Assembly: GCA_016191225.1 (NCBI GenBank)
Contig: JACPPC010000020.1
Span: 1 to 64,000 of the forward strand
Source: Gemmatimonadota bacterium
GTDB taxonomy: Bacteria > Gemmatimonadota > Gemmatimonadetes > Gemmatimonadales > Gemmatimonadaceae
Length of the DNA: 64,000 nt
Direction: 5' to 3'
In this document: piece after piece, positions 61,715-64,000 of the stretch
Layout: the number at the start of each line of letters is the position of its first letter
Numbering within the stretch: the stretch's first letter is position 1
The notes under the pieces: generated by a model
Database searches by the model: none
What the model was told of the DNA's origin: nothing
Seen by the model: only the letters and a program-made list of their open reading frames with translations
Made by a program: the position numbers and the translations under genes

Positions 61715-62041
61715 TCAGCGCACCGGGCGCCGGCGTCGGTGCGAGAGCGACAGGATGGCGCGGTCGGGAATCCCCGCCGACGCGAGCCCCATCGACTCGT
61801 CGAGCACCTCCACCCCGCGGTGCTTCACCACGTAGTCCTCGGGCGCGCTCGCCCCGGGCTCGAGGGCCGACAGCGCGGCCTCCTTCACGGCGAGCACCGG
61901 CTCGCCCGCCGGCGCCTCGATCCGCACCACGTCGTACGACTCGAGGAGCTGCACCCGCACCGACACCCGCGCCCCAGCGCCCGGCGACAGCACGATCGCC
62001 CCCGCCCGCGCCCGGAGCTGGTCCGTGAACGCGCCGCTCAT
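61715..62041 (-). CDS. Small ubiquitin-like (beta-grasp) protein
   Basis: 108 residues. The order of predicted elements follows ubiquitin: hairpin RVSVRVQLLESYDVVRIEAP, helix VLAVKEAALSALEPG, strand DYVVKHRGVEVLDE with the family-like turn, then SMGLASAGIPDRAILSLSHR as the last turn and strand. The C-terminus is RRRRPVR, without diglycine, so conjugation is unlikely. YukD/EsaB-like binding modules are one comparison. The ATG overlaps the stop of the preceding gene (ATGA). The function is unknown. Confidence 0.65.
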   Translation of the reverse strand: MSGAFTDQLRARAGAIVLSPGAGARVSVRVQLLESYDVVRIEAPAGEPVLAVKEAALSALEPGASAPEDYVVKHRGVEVLDESMGLASAGIPDRAILSLSHRRRRPVR

Positions 62042-62349
62042 GCGCCCCCCTCGGGCAACGCCGGCAGCGACGACAGGAAGCGCGCCACCTGCTGGTCGAA
62101 CATGTAGCTCGAGCCGGTCACCTCGGTCGCGCCGTCCACCACGCGGGCGGCGACCAAGATCTCCTCGCCCCCCTGCCCGCGGAAGGTGGCGTACCCGGGG
62201 CCCTCCTGTTCCAGGAACGCCACGTACACGCTGTTGCGCCGGGCACAGAACTGCGTCGCCGCGGCGAGCGCCGCGTCGGGAGTCATCGGCGTGCGCGCAC
62301 GCTGCATCGTGCGGTCGTGCTGCAGGTGGGGCTTTGCGTCGGTCGGCAT
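62038..62349 (-). CDS. Unknown small protein coupled to the ubiquitin-like gene
   Basis: 103 residues from ATG 62349. MTPDAALAAATQFCARRNSV (helix) leads to VYVAFLEQEGPGYATFRG, then VAARVVDGATEVTGSSYMFD and QQVARFLSSLP, an alpha-beta-beta-beta-alpha pattern. The family is not recognised. It starts 28 bases after the sensor kinase stop and overlaps the ubiquitin-like gene by four bases, so the two are likely made in fixed ratio and may interact. Confidence 0.65.
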   Translation of the reverse strand: MPTDAKPHLQHDRTMQRARTPMTPDAALAAATQFCARRNSVYVAFLEQEGPGYATFRGQGGEEILVAARVVDGATEVTGSSYMFDQQVARFLSSLPALPEGGA

Positions 62350-62377
62350 GGTTGCGAGTGGTGGCTGGTGCGTGGGG

Positions 62378-63754
62378 TCAGGCGGCGCCCTCGGGAGGCC
62401 GCGGGGCGCGCGGCTCCTCGACAGCCTGGAATTCCAGCGGGATCTCGAGCGTGAAGGTACTTCCCTTGCCGGGCGCCGACTCGAGCAGGATGTCGCCGCC
62501 GAGCAGCCGGGCAAGGCGCCGCGCGAGGGCGAGGCCGAGCCCGGAGCCGCCGTAGCGGCGGGTGGCGCTGCCGTCCACCTGCCGGAACTCGTCGAACACC
62601 ATCCCCTGCGCGTCGAGCGGAATGCCGATCCCGGTGTCCTGCACCACGAACCGGGCCCGTCCCGCCTCGACCCGCACCGAGACTGTCACCTCGCCGCGCG
62701 GGGTGAACTTGTAGGCATTGCCGAGGAGCGCACCCAGGATCCGGCCGAGCCGGGCGCGGTCGGTGTGCATCGGCTCCGGCTCCACCGCGGGCTCGTCCAC
62801 CCGCAGCATCACGTCCGCCGGGCGGCCCGGAGTGGCCGCGATGGCGTCGCGCATCGGCTGCCGGGGATCGAACTCCTCCAGCGTGACCGGCAGGGTGCCC
62901 TGCTTGAGGGCCGTCAGCTCCAGCATCGTGTCGATCATCTCCAGCAGCCGTTCGCTGCTGGCCTTCACCTGGCCGAGGTCGCGTCGCTGCTCCGCGGTGA
63001 GCGGCCCGCTCAATCCCTCCTCGAGGATCTGCAGGTACCCCAGCACCGCGGTGAGCGGCGTGCGCAGCTCGTGCGAGATGTTGGCGAGGAACTCGTCCTT
63101 GACCCGCCGCGCCTCGTTCACGGCCACGTACTGCCGGTCGATGTCCTCGTCGCGCTCGGAGAGGCGCGCCCTGGCGCGGCGCAGCTCCTCCGTCAGCAGG
63201 GCACGCTCGGCCGTGGTCGCCATCTGGTCGGCGACGAGGCGCATCATCGCCCGCTGGTCCGCGGTCGGCGCCCCGGCGCGCGCGAAGTAGAAGGTGACCG
63301 TGCCGAGCACGCGACGCGCGGTCACGAGCGGCACCGCCGCCAGCGCGCGGAAGCCGAGTTCCTCGGCGACCTCCTGCCAGTCCTCGAGCGACGCGTCGGC
63401 GTACACGTCGGGCACCTCGATCGTGCGCCGCTCGCTCACCGCCTCGCCGCTCGGCCCGAAGCCCACCCGCACCCGCATCTCGCCGAGCCACGGGCGATAG
63501 GCGTCGGGCCACCGGCTCGCGGCGGCGAGCCGCATCAGCTCGCTGGCGCCGTCCACCAGGTACACCGACGCAAAGCTCGCCCCGGTGTGCGGGAGCACGC
63601 GATCGAGCGCGAACTGGAAGACCTCCTCCGGCTGCTCGGCCGTGAGGAAGGCGTGCACGATCTCGCGCACGGCGGCGACTTCGTTCGGCGCGGCGTCGGG
63701 CGCGCCCGGAGCCGGGCGCACGCGATCGCCCGGGAGCGCGGCGGATCGTGGCAC
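62378..63754 (-). CDS. Cytoplasmic GAF-domain sensor histidine kinase
   Basis: 458 residues from GTG 63754. A GAF sensor domain (about 38-185) leads through a coiled coil (ERALLTEELRRARARLSERD) to the kinase: H-box FLANISHELRTPL (His228), N-box LLGNAYKFTPRGE, DTGIGIP and GGSGLGLALARRL. There is no membrane helix or receiver domain. It opens the long leftward run that ends with priA. No response regulator is encoded nearby. Just upstream is a dispersed repeat. Confidence 0.94.
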   Translation of the reverse strand: MPRSAALPGDRVRPAPGAPDAAPNEVAAVREIVHAFLTAEQPEEVFQFALDRVLPHTGASFASVYLVDGASELMRLAAASRWPDAYRPWLGEMRVRVGFGPSGEAVSERRTIEVPDVYADASLEDWQEVAEELGFRALAAVPLVTARRVLGTVTFYFARAGAPTADQRAMMRLVADQMATTAERALLTEELRRARARLSERDEDIDRQYVAVNEARRVKDEFLANISHELRTPLTAVLGYLQILEEGLSGPLTAEQRRDLGQVKASSERLLEMIDTMLELTALKQGTLPVTLEEFDPRQPMRDAIAATPGRPADVMLRVDEPAVEPEPMHTDRARLGRILGALLGNAYKFTPRGEVTVSVRVEAGRARFVVQDTGIGIPLDAQGMVFDEFRQVDGSATRRYGGSGLGLALARRLARLLGGDILLESAPGKGSTFTLEIPLEFQAVEEPRAPRPPEGAA

Positions 63755-63771
63755 GAGGGGGAATCTACAGC

Positions 63772-63806
63772 GTCGTCATCCCGGGCGCAGCGAAGGACTT
63801 GCTGCC
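63772..63806 (+). repeat. Dispersed palindromic repeat, left arm
   Basis: GTCGTCATCCCGGGCGCAGC followed by GAAGGACTTGCTGCC, immediately upstream of the sensor kinase start. A weak inverted partner may follow near 63812. Confidence 0.75.
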
Positions 63807-63927
63807 GGTCGTCACCTCGAGCGGAGCATCGACAGGGGCGATCCGCAGTCGAGGGAGCTCATGAACGCCGAGCCCCGCCCTTCCGGTAGGTCGCGACTCC
63901 GCGCCTCCGGCGCCCCGCTCGACCTGA

Positions 63928-64000
63928 CTATGCCGGCAGCCGCTCCCCCAGCCACGCCCCGAGCCGCGTCGCGTCCACGCGGTCCTGCTTGAGCGTGTCG
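63928..64000 (-). CDS. 3' end of an unidentified leftward gene (cut by window edge)
   Basis: The last 24 codons of a leftward frame read DTLKQDRVDATRLGAWLGER then LPA and TAG. The composition looks coding and it continues past the window. Too little remains to name the product. Confidence 0.45.
   Translation of the reverse strand, partial: DTLKQDRVDATRLGAWLGERLPA

Noticed and set aside
61715-62041. Ubiquitin-like conjugation (bacterial CBASS/BilABCD-type) system
   Set aside because: No C-terminal glycine and no E1, E2 or JAB peptidase genes nearby.
1-64000. CRISPR arrays, tRNA and rRNA genes
   Set aside because: No regularly spaced short repeats and no recognisable tRNA or rRNA segments were seen; a covariance-model search would be needed to exclude tRNAs fully.

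Overview
The window is very GC-rich, densely packed bacterial chromosome. GTG starts and 4-base start/stop overlaps are common, and many proteins are lipoproteins or secreted. Zinc-ribbon Ser/Thr kinases, FHA proteins, a B12-dependent ribonucleotide reductase and two short TATCTTTG-like upstream elements (a Bacteroidetes/FCB-style -7 sequence) all fit a soil-type member of the Gemmatimonadota. That placement is inference: no rRNA or other phylogenetic marker lies in the window. No rRNA, tRNA, CRISPR array, phage or plasmid module was recognised.

Layout. 1-130: right end of an IS30-type element. 227-5741: lipoprotein, DinB protein, HerA-like ATPase, a truncated histidine phosphatase and an L7/L12-like protein, then a VOC/MarR divergent pair around a perfect operator. 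5828-12134: membrane proteins, MsrB/MsrA, an SDR and a large hybrid histidine kinase. 12324-15349: TldD/PmbA protease pair. 15577-19529: two paralogous secreted proteins flanking a VapBC pair and a SEC-C protein. 19661-20958: a dCTP-pyrophosphatase-like protein overlapping an HNH endonuclease, a candidate defence pair. 21145-25403: NrdJ, a gamma-carbonic-anhydrase-like protein and a GIY-YIG protein. 25442-27442: cell-wall amidase. 27584-33055: a phospho-signalling operon (FHA protein, kinase, PP2C phosphatase, FHA-protease fusion). 33083-33408: a MITE-like element. 33428-37059: peptidoglycan recycling (murQ-anmK-nagZ). 37238-41611: barrel-like protein, gamma-glutamyltransferase and ABC exporter. 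41669-44318: an unknown secreted two-gene module whose second gene has an in-frame TAG.

44389-53687 is a co-directional block for pyrimidine breakdown: yeast-type cytosine deaminase, dihydropyrimidine dehydrogenase, dihydropyrimidinase, NCS1 permease, a nitrilase-family ureidopropionase and methylmalonate/malonate semialdehyde dehydrogenase. These could take cytosine or uracil to acetyl-CoA. Upstream sit a Fur-family regulator and a LOR/SDH-type enzyme with a coupled partner. 53732-55194 is an ECF sigma/anti-sigma pair. 55332-63754 reads as one long leftward run: sensor kinase, unknown protein, ubiquitin-like protein, HDAC-family deacetylase, CorA, zinc-ribbon kinase, dipeptide epimerase and PriA. 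The window ends in the 3' end of another leftward gene.

A dispersed imperfect palindrome (core CCTGAGCGAAGCGAAGGA) occurs at eleven or so intergenic sites. It often supplies the stop codon of the adjacent gene and once a start codon. The most novel leads are the HNH/dCTPase pair, the ubiquitin-like operon, the FHA-membrane-trypsin fusion, the TAG-interrupted cysteine-rich lipoprotein and the MITE-like element.
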